Positions 1 through 8,689 of a DNA stretch of 64,000 bases are shown here, in pieces (within the stretch, counting starts at the first letter, position 1; each line of letters begins with the position of its first letter). Source of the stretch: DATFVA01 sp963747755 (lineage in GTDB: Bacteria; Bacteroidota; Ignavibacteria; Ignavibacteriales; Ignavibacteriaceae). Made by a program: the position numbers and the translations under genes. Under the pieces are notes generated by a model. That model was not told where the DNA came from and searched no databases. It worked only from the letters and a program-made list of their open reading frames with translations. The stretch lies in the NCBI GenBank assembly GCA_963747755.1, contig CAVVGK010000016.1, positions 124,001 to 188,000 on the forward strand, given 5' to 3'.

Positions 1-1
1 C

Positions 2-625
2 GGCGATAAAATGCCTGATATGGCAGTTCAAACAACTCAAGGAATAAAAAGAATTCCCGGCGACTATAAAGGAAAATGGGTAGTGCTTTTCAGTCACCCC
101 GGCGATTTTACACCAGTATGCACTACAGAATTTTATGCATTCGCAAAACGAAACGAAGAATTTAAGAAATTAAATACAGAATTATTAGGACTGTCAATTG
201 ACCAGGTTTTCTCACACATTAAGTGGGTTGACTGGATAAAGGACAACCTTAACCAGGAGATCCCCTTCCCTGTTATCGCAGATGATTTGGGACGAGTATC
301 GACCAAACTCGGAATGATCCATCCCGGTAAAGGAACGAACACAGTACGTGCTGTATTTGTTATTGATCCTGAAGGAATTATCAGACTGATGATTTACTAT
401 CCCCAGGAGATCGGACGCCAGGTAGATGAAATACTTAGAGCATTAAAAGCACTGCAGGTTTCCGATAAGCATAAAGTTGCCCTTCCGGAGAACTGGCCGA
501 ACAATGAATTGATAAAAGATAAAGTAATAATACCACCTCCAAAAGATCTTGTAGATGCAGAAGGCAGAAGAAATCCCTCAGAAGGATATGATTGGTGGTT
601 TACCTACAAATCACTTAATAACTAA
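2..625 (+). CDS. Peroxiredoxin, 1-Cys (Prx6-type), 5'-partial
   Basis: Thiol peroxidase reducing hydrogen peroxide and organic peroxides in the cytoplasm. The peroxidatic cysteine lies in DFTPVCTTEF (Cys37 counted from the first visible Met) and the partner arginine in NTVRAVFVIDPEG. There is no second cysteine, and the long C-terminal arm (about residues 140-204) is typical of the Prx6/1-Cys class rather than 2-Cys AhpC. The reading frame is open to the window edge (Gly-Asp-Lys precede the first ATG, as in the family's N-terminal 'LGDxxPD' motif), so the true start lies upstream. A strong hairpin terminator follows. Family assignment is secure; the electron donor is unknown. Confidence 0.9.
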   Translation, partial: GDKMPDMAVQTTQGIKRIPGDYKGKWVVLFSHPGDFTPVCTTEFYAFAKRNEEFKKLNTELLGLSIDQVFSHIKWVDWIKDNLNQEIPFPVIADDLGRVSTKLGMIHPGKGTNTVRAVFVIDPEGIIRLMIYYPQEIGRQVDEILRALKALQVSDKHKVALPENWPNNELIKDKVIIPPPKDLVDAEGRRNPSEGYDWWFTYKSLNN

Positions 626-673
626 TAAAACATTTATACCAAATCCGGATTACAGACCGGATTTTAGGATCAG

Positions 674-710
674 TCCCGGCAGCTTCCCCCTCTGCCGGGA
701 TTTTTTTTTG
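674..710 (+). terminator. Rho-independent terminator of the peroxiredoxin gene
   Basis: A 9-bp perfect GC-rich stem (674-682 with 692-700, TCCCGGCAG/CTGCCGGGA) with a 9-nt loop is followed directly by nine T residues. It ends the peroxiredoxin transcript. Confidence 0.85.
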
Positions 711-850
711 TTATGACTCCGTGTAAAAAATAGAATTTTTTAAGTAAAAAAGTGATACAGGAAGTAAAAAATGTCCTTTTGGGCCTCAATTCAACTGGTA
801 CAGTTTATGGTAATCAAAAGCAGACTAAATTAAAAGGAATTTGGGGAATG

Positions 851-909
851 AACAGGCGGAATCAGGGAAAATATTACTGTTAGGGGTAAATTGCTGTAAT
901 CCGCCTGTT
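851..909. repeat. 10-bp perfect inverted repeat in the leader of the exported protein
   Basis: AACAGGCGGA (851-860) is repeated inverted as TCCGCCTGTT (900-909), separated by 39 nt, and lies 60 nt before the next start codon. It may be a structured 5' UTR or the scar of a small palindromic element. No run of T follows, so it is not a terminator. The rest of the 626-968 gap shows nothing recognisable. Confidence 0.45.
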
Positions 910-968
910 ACTTATCTTCTCTAAGATTATTCAAACTCTCATTCACTCGATAAAAAAGGGAAATAAAA

Positions 969-1433
969 ATGAAAAGTTATACCTATCTCTTATTAGCTGC
1001 GTTACTTTTATTACTCCTGACAACTGGATACAGTAAAAATGATTCACTTATTACTCTATCTTCAATGGAAACAAGTAGCACCCGAACGATTTCAGATAAA
1101 AACTCAATCACACCCATCCGCTCTGACTTCAGCAGTAATGTTTCATCGGTCGGACAATTTATCAACAGCCGCGGATGGATCGACATCCCGTTAAATGCCC
1201 AATGGAAAGAAATCGGTAACGAAGTTATAATTCAAATCCAAAATGTTATTCCTAATATTGTAATGTATTATGGGGATATTACTTTGGAATCAGGTAGTAG
1301 AATAGCTGTTAAACTTGGGCGGCCGGATGATGCAGGGAGATTCAAGATTAAAAATACCTTCGGTAAATTCACGGCGATCTCTATTTATACTGATTTGGAT
1401 CTTGAATGGGAAAATAGCCCCTCTAGATCCTAA
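969..1433 (+). CDS. Exported hypothetical protein
   Basis: Not recognised. The first ~22 residues form a signal peptide (MKSY, then a leucine-rich core LLLAALLLLLL, then TTGYS). A Ser/Thr-rich linker follows (residues 25-60) and a C-terminal part with alternating hydrophobics that could be a small beta-domain (residues 65-150). The start has a purine-rich upstream stretch (AGGGAAAT). The gene converges on and overlaps the next gene by 11 bp, which is unusual here and may mean the 3' end was altered. Location is periplasm or beyond; function unknown. Confidence 0.6.
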   Translation: MKSYTYLLLAALLLLLLTTGYSKNDSLITLSSMETSSTRTISDKNSITPIRSDFSSNVSSVGQFINSRGWIDIPLNAQWKEIGNEVIIQIQNVIPNIVMYYGDITLESGSRIAVKLGRPDDAGRFKIKNTFGKFTAISIYTDLDLEWENSPSRS

Positions 1434-1968
1434 TTCTGTTTTCTGCAGGGTTGATACCTGGGCTCTTGAATCTTTGATCCATCATTCTCTCAACGGATTC
1501 TTTAATTCCTGGAGATAAAGTTTCCAGGTATTGATCCTGCAATAAGAAAACAATTTCGTGCAGCAATTCCGGATGCTTTTGGGCTATCTTTATGCTGAAT
1601 TTCAATGCGGTAACCCTTACCGAAGGTTTTTTATTTATATCCTTCCACAGATTCATACATAAATCGAATAACCTGGCCTCATATTTTTCATCAATCTCCA
1701 TTTTAGAAAGAATCTTCAGCAATTCTCTCTGATGACCGTCTTTCTTATCCTGTATATTTTTTACGATGGATAAAATATATTTTCGGATGCGTGTGTCATT
1801 TTCATCCATACAGCCCCACAGAAGAAATGCGGCACGCCAGGAATATGGCTGCTTATCTGATATTGCTAACCTAACCGCTTCATCAAAATACTCCTGATTC
1901 GCCTTCATAAAGGAAATCAATTCATCTTTATATGATGTCATAAGTTTTTTTTCTAAGATCGATTGCAA
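1423..1968 (-). CDS. HEAT-like alpha-helical protein
   Basis: Hypothetical cytoplasmic protein of all-helical composition. Successive helical pairs such as 'SWRAAFLLWGCMDEND', 'QRELLKILSKME' and 'VRVTALKFSIKIAQKHPEL' look like HEAT/ARM repeats, a protein-protein binding scaffold. No catalytic residues are visible. Translation probably starts at the internal Met (MTSYKDEL, about 1941) rather than the first, because the upstream nine residues are not helical-repeat-like. Homologous short HEAT-like proteins are common in Bacteroidota genomes and often misannotated; I assign no enzymatic role. Confidence 0.6.
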   Translation of the reverse strand: MQSILEKKLMTSYKDELISFMKANQEYFDEAVRLAISDKQPYSWRAAFLLWGCMDENDTRIRKYILSIVKNIQDKKDGHQRELLKILSKMEIDEKYEARLFDLCMNLWKDINKKPSVRVTALKFSIKIAQKHPELLHEIVFLLQDQYLETLSPGIKESVERMMDQRFKSPGINPAENRIRI

Positions 1969-2106
1969 TTTATTTGCCTCCTGATAATAACCTGATCTTA
2001 CTTTTCAAAAGTAATATATTTTAATGAGAACAGTACCTGCTGCGGGGTACTTTAAAATATTTTTTCATATCATTCGTCTTAACTTATAACAAACAAAAAC
2101 CGGTTA

Positions 2107-2649
2107 ATGACGGCGAAGGCAAAGAGAATTGAGCAGACATTTGCAAAGGAAAGATATAAGCTGTTCGGCTTCATCAGGAAATTTGTTCCTTCAAAAGAAG
2201 ACGCTGAAGATATCCTGCAGGATGTGTTTTTTCAATTTGTGAACTATGCCGATATTGAAATAATCGAAAAAGTAAATAACTGGCTTTTTAAGACAGCAAA
2301 GAATAGGATCATAGACAGAAGCCGTAAGAAAAAAGCCGAAGCTTTTTCAGACACAATAACGGAAGGCTACAATGAGGAAGAAGCCTATTCAATTGAAGAT
2401 TTCCTTCCGTCAATCGAACTGACTCCTGAAGATTTATTCTTGCGCGATGAGTTCAAAGACAAATTTGATCAAGCACTGGCTGAACTCCCGGCAGAGCAAA
2501 GAGATGTTTTCTATATGAATGAAATTGATGGTTTATCTTTTAAAGAGATTTCAGGGCTAACAGGTTTAAGTGTAAACACACTGCTTTCGCGCAAACATTA
2601 TGCGATTAAGCGGATAAAACAAAAATTAAATAAATATTTAGACAGGTAA
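2107..2649 (+). CDS. RNA polymerase sigma factor, ECF (sigma-70) family
   Basis: Extracytoplasmic-function sigma factor. Region 2 spans about residues 10-75, with core-binding 'VPSKEDAEDILQDVFFQF' and the -10-recognising 'NWLFKTAKNRIIDRSRKK'. Region 4 spans residues 120-178 with an HTH in 'GLSFKEISGLTGLSVNTLLSRKHYAIKRIKQKL'-type sequence. At 180 aa it has the normal length for the class. Four bases separate it from the next ORF, a small membrane protein that probably acts as partner or sensor. No zinc-binding anti-sigma is adjacent. Target promoters unknown. Confidence 0.9.
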   Translation: MTAKAKRIEQTFAKERYKLFGFIRKFVPSKEDAEDILQDVFFQFVNYADIEIIEKVNNWLFKTAKNRIIDRSRKKKAEAFSDTITEGYNEEEAYSIEDFLPSIELTPEDLFLRDEFKDKFDQALAELPAEQRDVFYMNEIDGLSFKEISGLTGLSVNTLLSRKHYAIKRIKQKLNKYLDR

Positions 2650-2653
2650 CAGT

Positions 2654-2956
2654 ATGCATCACATAAATAAAAAAAGACGTGTTTTTATGGGTATAACCTT
2701 TGGGATAATTTTCGTGGTTGTTATGTCTACTCTGGTTTTTCTGCTATGGAACTGGCTGATGCCGGCAATATTCGGTCTTCCGGCAATAACCATCTTCCAG
2801 GCATTCGGGATTTTACTTCTTTCTAAAATCTTATTTATGGGTTTCCATAACAAAAGGAGACCAATCGATCATTTGAAATCAAGAGAATACTGGAAAAAAA
2901 GATTTGAAAAAGAGGCCGAAACCGGTAATGAAAATTTGGGAGGTGAGAACCCTTAA
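2654..2956 (+). CDS. Small membrane protein co-transcribed with the ECF sigma factor
   Basis: A 100-aa inner-membrane protein with two hydrophobic helices (residues ~10-32, and ~36-62 containing 'LWNWLMPAIFGLP' and 'GILLLSKILF') and a basic cytoplasmic tail rich in Lys/Glu. The 'WNWLMPxxFGLP ... LLLSKILFG' pattern recurs in small proteins placed behind ECF sigma genes in Bacteroidota. It starts 4 bp after the sigma factor's stop, so the two are almost certainly one operon. A membrane tether or anti-sigma-like function is inference; no known motif proves it. Confidence 0.75.
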   Translation: MHHINKKRRVFMGITFGIIFVVVMSTLVFLLWNWLMPAIFGLPAITIFQAFGILLLSKILFMGFHNKRRPIDHLKSREYWKKRFEKEAETGNENLGGENP

Positions 2957-3015
2957 CAGGACTTATTTGTAATAACGATAATACAGCATGTTAATACTAA
3001 AGAAGTGAGAAAAAT

Positions 3016-3231
3016 ATGGATATATTAATTTTGAAAACAAGCATAAACTCTAAAAAGGATTTTGCATCTATCGATAATTTCCTCAACGAACAATATGACA
3101 TTAATGAGTGCACAATCGACCTTGAGGACAGGGATAGAGTCCTGAGGGTGATTGGAGACAACCTGAATATGGATGAGGTCATCTCCAGGGTCAGTAATTT
3201 CGGCTTCGAATGCTCAGAATTGTCGGATTAG
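3016..3231 (+). CDS. HMA-like small domain protein lacking the metal-binding cysteines
   Basis: A 71-aa protein with the beta-alpha-beta-beta-alpha-beta pattern of heavy-metal-associated (ferredoxin-like) domains: strand 'MDILILKTSI', helix 'SKKDFASIDNFLNE', strand 'INECTIDLEDRDRVLRVIG', helix 'NMDEVISRVSNFGFECSEL'. The metal-binding CxxC loop is absent, so it probably does not carry copper or mercury. It lies 60 bp behind the ECF operon and may belong to it. Function unknown. Confidence 0.65.
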   Translation: MDILILKTSINSKKDFASIDNFLNEQYDINECTIDLEDRDRVLRVIGDNLNMDEVISRVSNFGFECSELSD

Positions 3232-3304
3232 CAGTGGTAATAAAAATATAATGTTACCCGATTTTTGATCCATTTTATAATTATAATTTCCGGCAAATTC
3301 ACAT

Positions 3305-4093
3305 TTAACTTTTAAGGTCGTTTTCATCCTTCTGGGCAGCACGTCTGAATAGTAATGCAGATACGACAAACAGTACAGCGAAAAATGTATTAAAGATGAA
3401 GACACCAGCTATACCCGGAGGTTCATTTAAAGATGGCCGCATGAAGATAAGCGCAATTACAGGAACAAGCATTTGAGCGGCGGCGGCGGCAAGGAGCGCT
3501 AGAACCATGCCACGTGCCCGGAAACGTGCGATACCGGCGCCTATAAAGCCTACGGCAAGCACACCAAAGTACAACAGGTTGACGGGATTATTCTCTGATC
3601 CAATAATACCTACTGCGAGATTCACCCAGATAAGAAGGAGACCTGCTGCAGCTGCAATGCCGACAGCAATACGGTATGCGGTACTGTCTGACACTCTTGA
3701 TATTAATACATACGCAAGGCCGGTGCTGAACAGAAGCACACCCATAACCACAAAGTCGAATAGGTTCCAGTTTACTTCATTGGTAAACATCATCGCAATC
3801 AACGGGATTAATAAAATCGACGCTGTTCCTATTGCTACATACAGCATTTGAAGCCTGATGCTGCGCCGAACCCGTTTCATCGTCTTCATTTCCAGGGCAT
3901 CGGGAGCACTTATCTTTGGGGAAATTGATGCAGGTTCTAATCTTCCCGATCTGATTAACCTGGCAATCTCCGGATCATGCTGTGCATATTTTTCAACCAA
4001 ATTACGCGTTTCTTCGCTTGCTTCACCCGCAATAAATGCAGGCAATAAATCAAGAATGATATTTCTCGGGATAGATTCCATTGAGTTCTCCAT
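3305..4093 (-). CDS. Putative transmembrane anti-sigma factor
   Basis: Inner-membrane protein of 262 aa. The N-terminal ~75 residues ('IILDLLPAFIAGEASEETRNLVEKYAQHDPEIARLIR') resemble the anti-sigma N-terminal domain (DLLPxYxxGEAS) but without the zinc-binding His-Cys-Cys set. Six hydrophobic helices follow from about residue 80. It starts 5 bp downstream of an ECF sigma gene on the same strand, the classical sigma/anti-sigma pair. It would hold the sigma factor at the membrane; the signal sensed is unknown. Confidence 0.75.
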   Translation of the reverse strand: MENSMESIPRNIILDLLPAFIAGEASEETRNLVEKYAQHDPEIARLIRSGRLEPASISPKISAPDALEMKTMKRVRRSIRLQMLYVAIGTASILLIPLIAMMFTNEVNWNLFDFVVMGVLLFSTGLAYVLISRVSDSTAYRIAVGIAAAAGLLLIWVNLAVGIIGSENNPVNLLYFGVLAVGFIGAGIARFRARGMVLALLAAAAAQMLVPVIALIFMRPSLNEPPGIAGVFIFNTFFAVLFVVSALLFRRAAQKDENDLKS

Positions 4094-4098
4094 TAATT

Positions 4099-4588
4099 TT
4101 AAATTCCTTTATGTTCTCGATTCATCCGCCATTCAGCCAGTTTCAGCCGCACCCGGTGCACTTTAACTTTGGCAGATGCTAAAGATATATTTAGAGCGTT
4201 CGCAATTTCATCATACGTCAATCCTTCTGCACGGAGCACAAGCGCAGATCGGTCCGCTTCGGGGAATGTCTGTAAGAATTCCTGCACATCTTCCAGCTCA
4301 GTTTTGCTGCTGACTGCATGTTCCAGGTCTGCACCCGGATCAGGAAGATCAGGTGGAACTTCCATCAGCCTCTTTCTCTTGCGCAGAGATTCAAGATGCA
4401 GATTCCGGGCAATCGTGAGTAAATAGCCCTTAACTGTAGCAGTAACCAGAGGTGATTTCCCGGTAATTGCACGGGCGAAAGTTTCGGCAGTAATATCCTC
4501 TGCCTCCTTCTTTGTCGCGGCACAAAAACAAAGCAAAGCGGTAGATGTCGTCAGCATACCGGGTATACAACCCGTGGAAATCGGTCAT
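4099..4588 (-). CDS. RNA polymerase sigma factor, ECF family, with an internal frameshift
   Basis: The main open frame (from 4557) gives a poor N-terminus but normal regions 2 and 4 ('KKEAEDITAETFARAI', 'VKGYLLTIARNLHLESLRKRKRL', 'LTYDEIANALNISLASAKVKVHRVRLKL'). Starting at 4588 in another frame, the sequence encodes MTDFHGLYTRYADDIYRFAL followed by FLCRDK, a textbook ECF N-terminus. The two frames join at about 4508-4513 (AAAGAAGG on the coding strand) if one base is removed. The intact protein would be ~162 aa. Either a sequencing error or a real frameshift is possible. It forms a pair with the downstream anti-sigma. Confidence 0.8.
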
Positions 4589-4624
4589 AAATAGATTGCT
4601 TTAGATATAATATGGATTAGTCCC

Positions 4625-4636
4625 GAAAAAGTTACA
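4625..4636 (-). promoter_or_regulatory. Possible ECF-type -35 element (TGTAACTTTTTC)
   Basis: On the minus strand TGTAACTTTTTC lies ~37-48 nt upstream of the frameshifted sigma factor's start (4588). The GTAAC core resembles -35 elements recognised by many ECF sigma factors, so the operon may be autoregulated. A matching -10 is not clear. Confidence 0.3.
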
Positions 4637-4681
4637 GAATATTATATAATATTTATCCCCTGGTTTGGCTCGCCGGCTGAT

Positions 4682-5140
4682 TCATACATTAAACTGTCTC
4701 AGGTGATGATCTGTATGTTTATAGGCTACAAAGCCGGCTTGTTCTTTTTTTACTCTCCCGAAGAATGGCAGCTGCCATTCATTAGACGACTTAGGGTATT
4801 CATTGATCAATGATATCCAGTTTCTTTTTCCAGCTTCCAGATCGCCGTTGACAGGCTCTGTTACCTTAAGCTCATTCACTGCCGGAAGAAAACGTTTAAG
4901 CGGAGAATCGTCTTTTATAATCCCTTTCAGGAACAACTTTCCTAATACTATACCTAAGAAGGTGCTTTTCAGTTTCCTTTTGCCTAATGTCACCTCTTCC
5001 CACATCGTGCAATGTTTTACCATCTGATGCACATTCATTTCACCCCATTGAGCGGAGCATTTTTCATTAATTAATTTTATTCTGCTGATTAATCCATCCC
5101 TGGCTACTTTATCAAATATCGTTTTCATCACTTTTCCCAT
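4682..5140 (-). CDS. DUF1569 (DinB-superfamily) protein
   Basis: A four-helix-bundle cytoplasmic protein of the DUF1569 branch of the DinB superfamily. Family signatures are 'WGEMNVHQMVKHCTMWEE' (first metal-ligand His region, residues ~33-50), 'FFGRVKKEQAGFVAYKHTDHHLRQF' with the conserved HHLRQF ending. DinB-fold proteins are often divalent-metal, thiol-dependent transferases, but DUF1569 members have no assigned substrate. Length 152 aa is usual. A single-gene unit, divergent from the lipid operon at 5580. Confidence 0.8.
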   Translation of the reverse strand: MGKVMKTIFDKVARDGLISRIKLINEKCSAQWGEMNVHQMVKHCTMWEEVTLGKRKLKSTFLGIVLGKLFLKGIIKDDSPLKRFLPAVNELKVTEPVNGDLEAGKRNWISLINEYPKSSNEWQLPFFGRVKKEQAGFVAYKHTDHHLRQFNV

Positions 5141-5305
5141 TGGTTTTAAATAAAATTATAGATAATTACATCAAATGCAAGAATTAAAAAATGATCTTCG
5201 ACCCATTTTTCAGTTTTCCCCTTTGTCCTTTCGCAAAATCTGTTTTTGATAAAACCAAATCCATCAGAGACGTACTTGTCTAACCAGTAACTAAGTATAT
5301 CAGCA

Positions 5306-5337
5306 GTTACACAGTGGTTACAGAGTAGTTACACAGT
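5306..5337. promoter_or_regulatory. Three 11-bp direct repeats (GTTACAnAGT), putative operator
   Basis: GTTACACAGT (5306-5315), GTTACAGAGT (5317-5326) and GTTACACAGT (5328-5337) repeat with an exact 11-bp period, one helical turn. They lie between the divergent genes at 5140 and 5580. This is the layout of operators bound by multimeric regulators, for example the 11-bp direct repeats used by B12-dependent CarH/LitR-type MerR proteins; that specific link is inference. The remainder of the 5141-5579 gap holds no gene I can support. Confidence 0.45.
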
Positions 5338-5579
5338 AAGTGAATCTAAAACGCTTTCGAGTTCTCTTAATCCTGAACATCAGAGAATTTATACCACAAA
5401 TAATGGATACTACTTCATCCATCAGGGAGAATCTACAGTACCTGAAGAATTGTACTAAGCAATAGCCTCTGCGGTCATTAGTATAATATATTTTTTACAA
5501 CCTCTTGACAATTCTATGACAAAAACCTCTCAAATCCTTCATATTCTTTTGTTGAGAATAAAAAGAAGGATTAAAGAAA

Positions 5580-6623
5580 GTGGCCCGAAATTCGTTATTA
5601 AAGAAAGTAATCATAGTCACCACCGGTTCAGGCGGTATAGGCAGTGGTGCCGGATATTATCCCCTGTTTTCAGTAAGATTTTTAAAAGCTTATGTAATAA
5701 CGATGAGACCATATCTTATGTTTGTCTCCGGCATAACCGGAATCGCGGGTATGTCTTTTGCGAGTAAGATTGATATAACGAAAACGATCTTAATTTTTAT
5801 TGCAGGATTTTTATCCTATGGATTCGGTCAGGCTTTGACTGACTGCTTTCAGACCGATACGGATAGTATTTCCTCCCCCTACAGACCTCTTACTCAGGGC
5901 ATAGTAAACAAATTTCACTTTTTTATTGTCAGTTGTCTCGGTTTATCTTTCTGTATTTCAATATTAACTTTTTACTACCCGACAAATATACTTCCCGGGA
6001 TCATTGCCGGTACAGGACTTGCAACTTATACTTACTTCAAAAGGAAATGGTGGGCCGGACCATTTTATAATGCATGGATCGTCGTCGTGCTGTTCCTTAT
6101 GTGCTACCAGGCAGGGGTCGAAAAAAGCTTCCTATCTTTTGATAATCCAGTTTTTCCTGCCGCAATTGTAACGGTTTTCTTCGGATATGCCAACTTTGTT
6201 TTAACTGGCTATTTCAAAGACATCGAAGCTGACAGAATTACAAGCTACAATACATTGCCCGTTGTTTATGGCAGAAAGCTTTCTTCGGTAATCAGCGATG
6301 TTTTCGGCTTTATTGCTGCCGCATCAGTATTCATAATCCTGTTCATAAAGACTGCAGATTTAATACCATTCAGCGAACTTATAAAACCCCTGGTCTTTGC
6401 CGCTGCAGGTGCCGGGGCAGAAGTATATTCACAGATAAACCTGCATTTCGTTGAAACAGATGATGAGGCACATAAATCAATAACCCCCTGTGTACACAGC
6501 TATATACTTTTACTCTCAGGAATTGCTGTGCTGAACAAATCCGAATGGTTTATTCCTTTAATAGTGTTCTATTTTCTCTATCTGGTTATTATGAAAATAA
6601 GACCCGTTAAACAGCAGATATAG
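5580..6623 (+). CDS. UbiA-family prenyltransferase
   Basis: Integral membrane prenyltransferase with ~8-9 helices, joining an isoprenoid diphosphate to an acceptor. Both aspartate-rich motifs are present: first 'ALTDCFQTDTD' (about residue 88-98, with D in place of the usual N of NDxxDxxxD) and second 'GYFKDIEADR' (about residue 211-220). A GTG start with upstream AAGGATTAAAG is chosen; an internal ATG at 5703 ('MRPYLMF') would give a more usual UbiA N-terminus. First gene of a five-gene rightward operon, 9 bp ahead of the lipid kinase. The acceptor is unknown; the neighbours suggest a membrane lipid or pigment pathway. Confidence 0.85.
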   Translation: MARNSLLKKVIIVTTGSGGIGSGAGYYPLFSVRFLKAYVITMRPYLMFVSGITGIAGMSFASKIDITKTILIFIAGFLSYGFGQALTDCFQTDTDSISSPYRPLTQGIVNKFHFFIVSCLGLSFCISILTFYYPTNILPGIIAGTGLATYTYFKRKWWAGPFYNAWIVVVLFLMCYQAGVEKSFLSFDNPVFPAAIVTVFFGYANFVLTGYFKDIEADRITSYNTLPVVYGRKLSSVISDVFGFIAAASVFIILFIKTADLIPFSELIKPLVFAAAGAGAEVYSQINLHFVETDDEAHKSITPCVHSYILLLSGIAVLNKSEWFIPLIVFYFLYLVIMKIRPVKQQI

Positions 6624-6632
6624 GAGCGAAAA

Positions 6633-7559
6633 ATGCCTGTAATATTAAATAATAATTGTGGCGGCGGAACAGCCGTAAAAAAATGGAACCGTATCTCCCG
6701 TGATTTGAGATTGGATGAATCAGCTGATCCTTTTACTTCCGGAGGGAATGTTTCATTTGATGAATTTATTCTCGATTCAGTTAGGAAAGGTGATACAGGC
6801 TTCATTATTGCCGGAGGTGATGGTTCTGTAAATTATTTCCTGAACCGGTGCATCAATTTGCTGGGACGGGAAACTCTGCGGCAAATAAAACTTGGCGCCG
6901 TAGGCATCGGATCGAGTAATGACTTTCATAAATCTTTTCATCACGATAATAATTTTGAGAGGATACCCTGCAAACTGAACTTCAACGAAGCTGTCCCTCG
7001 TGATGTCGGATGCATTAAATTCAAATCAGGTGGAAAGACATTTAATAAATACTTTCTGATCAATGCAAGCATCGGGATAGCAGCGGAAGGAAATCATTTT
7101 TTCAATAACCCGGATTTCATGCTGCGATACCTAAAAAGAATAAGTACTCAGACAGCCATTCACTATGCTGTGGTTAAGAACATTTTAACTTACAAAAATT
7201 TCACAGTCAGGATGGAGGTGAACAATGAATCATTTACAGCAAATATCTCAAACCTGGGAATTATTAAGTCGCCGTTTTTTACAGGCAGGCTTAGATTTCA
7301 GTCTGATCCTCTGCCTGACAATGGTCTTTTTGATGTTCATTTATATGAGTCTTTATCCAAAAAAAAGTTTTTGAAGCTTCTTTCCTATCTGAGTAGAGGT
7401 AAACCCGACGATTCATTTAATAAAAAATTCTGGAGAACAAACAGAGTAAAAATATCTTCTGAAAAAGAATTTGCGGTAGAATTCGACGGCGAAGTAACTA
7501 CAACAAAAAGCGCAGAATTCACTGTTATACCCGGATTAATAAAAGTATGTACGAATTAA
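6633..7559 (+). CDS. Diacylglycerol/sphingosine-kinase-family lipid kinase
   Basis: ATP-dependent kinase of the DAGK_cat family (DgkB/YegS-like). The nucleotide-binding loop is visible as 'IIAGGDGSVNYFLN' (GGDGS, about residue 53), followed by 'GAVGIGSSNDFHKSF' (the family's GTGNDF site, here GSSNDF) and a C-terminal 'LFDVHLYES ... EFDGE' segment. 308 aa is normal. It starts 9 bp after UbiA with an upstream GGAG and overlaps the following gene by 13 bp. It likely phosphorylates a lipid intermediate of the operon's pathway; the substrate cannot be read from sequence. Confidence 0.85.
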   Translation: MPVILNNNCGGGTAVKKWNRISRDLRLDESADPFTSGGNVSFDEFILDSVRKGDTGFIIAGGDGSVNYFLNRCINLLGRETLRQIKLGAVGIGSSNDFHKSFHHDNNFERIPCKLNFNEAVPRDVGCIKFKSGGKTFNKYFLINASIGIAAEGNHFFNNPDFMLRYLKRISTQTAIHYAVVKNILTYKNFTVRMEVNNESFTANISNLGIIKSPFFTGRLRFQSDPLPDNGLFDVHLYESLSKKKFLKLLSYLSRGKPDDSFNKKFWRTNRVKISSEKEFAVEFDGEVTTTKSAEFTVIPGLIKVCTN

Positions 7560-8602
7560 ACGAAATATCGGAAAACAAACTGATCAACAGTCTGATCGCG
7601 GGCTTCGATAGATCTCCCGATCAGCTAAACAGAACCCACGAAAGTGATGCGGAGATTATACGTTTTGGAGATATTAACCTGGCTCTAACAACTGACAGCA
7701 TTTCGGAGGAGATCTGTACTGGATTATATGATGATCCTTATCTAATCGGCTGGATGATCGTGACAGTAAATATGAGCGATCTTGCCGCTGTTGGAGCATC
7801 TCCGGTTGGAATTCTGATTTCGGAAATCATTCCCCGGGATTATAGTCCTGAAAAATTAATGATACTGCAGAAAGGAATCTCCGATGCCTGCAGAAAGTAC
7901 AACACCTACGTTATGGGCGGAGATACAAATGAAGGCGAAAGTTTAGTATTAACCGGCACAGCTATCGGTAGGACTGATAGTAAAAAGTATTCTTCGCGCA
8001 GGGGATGTAGAAGCGGCGACATCCTTTTTTCTTCAGGAAAATTAGGAGATGGGAATGCCTATGCGGTTTCAAAACTCATTCCCGGGTCAGATTCATTCTC
8101 TTACCAGCCCGAAGCCAGGATGACAGCGGGTAGGGTTATCAGTAATTATGCTTCTGCGTGTATGGATTCAAGCGACGGGCTGATTGCAACTATTGATCAG
8201 CTGATGAGATTAAATGATGCTGGTTTTGAGTTAAATCCCGAATGGAAAGAAGCAATTACCAGCAATGCATTAAATTTCGCAAGCAATCTCAATATTCCTC
8301 CCTGGCTGCTGCTTGCCGGTCAGCATGGTGAATTCGAATTGATATTTACTATCCCTCCAAAATTAAAAAATCCGTTCCTTAAGAATGCTTCAGCGAATGG
8401 ATTTCAGCCTATAGAGCTGGGAGCGGCGATAAATAATACCGAATTAAAGATTCCCCTGTACGGAAACACCGTCCAAATCGACACAAAATTCATCAGAAAT
8501 CTCCCCGATCAAACACCAGGTGATGTAAATCTATATTTAAAAATTCTCCTGGAATATGATTTTCAGCTTAAAAATAAACTAACCCCTGTTTTTACAAAAT
8601 AA
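7547..8602 (+). CDS. ThiL/AIR-synthase-related ATP-dependent kinase
   Basis: Member of the PurM/ThiL/SelD/HypE fold. N-terminal half: 'LALTTDSISEE' (metal/ATP aspartates), 'GWMIVTVNMSDLAAVGASPVG' (dimer-interface helix with MSDLAAMG-like motif), 'YVMGGDTNEGESLVLTGTAIG' (GGDT). C-terminal AIRS_C part: 'CMDSSDGLIATIDQL' and 'LAGQHGEFELIFTI' (GGxDFEL-like). This resembles thiamine-phosphate kinase, but the HG-EFEL site and the operon of lipid genes argue for a different phosphoryl acceptor. Starts inside the lipid kinase gene (13-bp overlap), indicating coupling. Family certain, reaction not. Confidence 0.8.
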   Translation: MYELNEISENKLINSLIAGFDRSPDQLNRTHESDAEIIRFGDINLALTTDSISEEICTGLYDDPYLIGWMIVTVNMSDLAAVGASPVGILISEIIPRDYSPEKLMILQKGISDACRKYNTYVMGGDTNEGESLVLTGTAIGRTDSKKYSSRRGCRSGDILFSSGKLGDGNAYAVSKLIPGSDSFSYQPEARMTAGRVISNYASACMDSSDGLIATIDQLMRLNDAGFELNPEWKEAITSNALNFASNLNIPPWLLLAGQHGEFELIFTIPPKLKNPFLKNASANGFQPIELGAAINNTELKIPLYGNTVQIDTKFIRNLPDQTPGDVNLYLKILLEYDFQLKNKLTPVFTK

Positions 8603-8689
8603 TGACAAATCTTTGACAACGCTATCCCCCATCCGAATTAGATTATAGCCAGAAAAAATGAATGTCTAACCATAGAAAGGAAACTAAAA

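Noticed and set aside
3507..3851. Plus-strand ORFs opposite the anti-sigma and sigma genes
   Set aside because: They lie wholly antisense to genes with clear domain structure and have low-complexity basic composition.
4508..4513. Programmed ribosomal frameshift in the sigma factor
   Set aside because: No stop codon or known slippery context of the RF2 type is at the site, and the same A-rich context recurs in unrelated broken genes, making error or decay more likely.
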